From positions 1 through 7,140 of the forward strand of contig JAOTWT010000147.1 of assembly GCA_029862725.1 (NCBI GenBank): a stretch of DNA of 7,140 nucleotides. Direction: 5' to 3'. The position numbers were made by a program, and so were the translations under genes. The stretch is from Acidobacteriota bacterium (GTDB lineage Bacteria > Acidobacteriota > Blastocatellia > Pyrinomonadales > Pyrinomonadaceae). The notes under the pieces are model-generated. The model had not been told where the DNA came from. It was given only the letters and a program-made list of their open reading frames with translations, and did no database searches. Positions 6,574 through 7,140 of the stretch are shown one piece after another; position 1 is the stretch's first letter; each line of letters starts with the position of its first letter.

Positions 6574-6608
6574 AAAAAGACAACGGCGCTGATTCGGCGT
6601 CGTCGTCT
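6574..6608 (-). terminator. Rho-independent terminator of the minus-strand membrane protein gene
   Basis: On the minus strand, about 25 nt after the stop at 6634, AGACGACGACG (6608-6598) pairs with CGCCGTTGTCT (6588-6578) around a 9-nt loop, with one G-U pair and one mismatch. It is followed by a run of T (4 beyond the stem, 6577-6574, plus the closing T). This is a plausible intrinsic terminator. Confidence 0.7.
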
Positions 6609-6633
6609 CTTTGTTTGCCCCAAATTCGGAATA

Positions 6634-7140
6634 TTACTGGAACGAATACTGATCCGGCTGGGGCGGCGCGATGTTCGGCTGCGACGCCGTATCGGGGAAA
6701 ACCATCCTAAAAGCAACCGTGTTTGCCGCCCAGATGAGCGGAATCGCCACGAAAATGCCGACCAGGCACGCCAGTACTCCAACAAGCAGTGCGAGTCCCT
6801 CGAGAATCACAAGCAGGATCATGCCGCCTGCGTTCGCCCAGCCGGCCCGCGCACTGAGCTTGACCGTTTCCATCAAACCGAGGTTCATTTCGGAAAAAAG
6901 CGGAAACGCGAATATCAGCGTGACATGCGCAAGGATCGATCCGACGATCGTGAGGAAGCTGACGAGCAGCCCCAGTAACATAATCATCAGAGCAGCACCT
7001 GCCGTCAGCTCGTTAGGGTTATAGATTGCAAGCAACTCGGCGATTCGCAGTGCAAGCCGGTAGACCTGTCCGAGAATATTGGGAAGAAGGAAAACCAGCC
7101 CGACGACCATCGCCGGCAGAAACCAGTTAAACCCCTTGAA
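6634..7140 (-). CDS. Multi-spanning membrane protein, N-terminus beyond the right edge
   Basis: The frame is open from the stop TAA (6636-6634) to the window edge, giving at least 168 residues. The methionine at 7110 is probably internal, because the frame upstream of it (FKGFNWFLPA) already looks like protein. Hydrophobic segments lie at about 8-27, 48-80 and 103-145 of the visible part; the two long ones are broken by prolines and may each hold more than one helix or a re-entrant turn. A short cytosolic-looking stretch, FSEMNLGLMETVKLSARAGWAN (82-103), separates the last two. This pattern, a hydrophobic stretch then an x-x-G-x-x-E-x-x-K-L-S-x-R helix and a GALxxxxG-type membrane segment, recurs in a broad group of uncharacterised bacterial integral membrane proteins. 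The C-terminus is a proline/glutamine-rich tail. I cannot assign a function. The gene converges on typA across the repeat array. Confidence 0.8.
   Translation of the reverse strand, partial: FKGFNWFLPAMVVGLVFLLPNILGQVYRLALRIAELLAIYNPNELTAGAALMIMLLGLLVSFLTIVGSILAHVTLIFAFPLFSEMNLGLMETVKLSARAGWANAGGMILLVILEGLALLVGVLACLVGIFVAIPLIWAANTVAFRMVFPDTASQPNIAPPQPDQYSFQ

Noticed and set aside
6363..6978. Open frames across the repeat array and into the membrane protein gene on the plus strand
   Set aside because: They consist of repeat sequence and the antisense of a clear membrane protein gene, with arginine/serine-rich low-complexity translation and no ribosome binding site.

Overview
The window looks like a chromosomal stretch from a moderately GC-rich, Gram-negative-type bacterium. 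An exported LolA-like protein and an exported double-BON protein imply an outer membrane or periplasm. The style of the genes (ECF sigma factor, generic LolA-fold protein, terminators with short stems, mixed Shine-Dalgarno and leaderless starts) would fit Acidobacteriota such as Blastocatellia, but that placement is an impression and not a demonstrated assignment. I see no phage, transposase, CRISPR or tRNA/rRNA signature.

Layout. The left part reads on the minus strand: an ECF-type RNA polymerase sigma factor (44-700), whose presumed partner gene starts just off the left edge, and an exported LolA/LolB-fold-like protein (998-1801) with its own terminator (944-968). A divergent intergenic region at about 1802-1959 then opens a plus-strand run: trmL (tRNA Cm34/Um34 methyltransferase, true start 1960), an exported two-BON-domain protein (start 2588), a strong terminator (3162-3190), a cation diffusion facilitator exporter (3226-4128) and the translational GTPase typA/bipA (start 4188, end 6014). 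A 619-bp gene-free stretch (6015-6633) separates typA from a convergent, right-truncated membrane protein on the minus strand (6634-7140).

The most unusual element is in that gene-free stretch: a tandem array of about 67/68-bp units (6109-6439), each containing three small palindromes. Two unit subtypes are arranged A-B-B-A-B. The array ends in a diverged, inverted copy (about 6440-6484) whose stems keep their fold through compensatory changes. This looks like a REP/BIME- or MITE-like structured repeat that has expanded in place.

A second theme is translation initiation. trmL, the CDF gene and typA have no visible Shine-Dalgarno sequence. Each has a sigma-70-like -35/-10 pair with a 17-bp spacer placed so that transcription would start at, or a few bases before, the ATG. 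The BON gene and the LolA-like gene instead carry clear Shine-Dalgarno motifs. The window therefore seems to mix leaderless housekeeping genes with SD-led envelope genes. The genes show no single shared pathway: they cover envelope stress or extracytoplasmic regulation, tRNA modification, periplasmic maintenance, metal efflux and ribosome-associated stress GTPase function.
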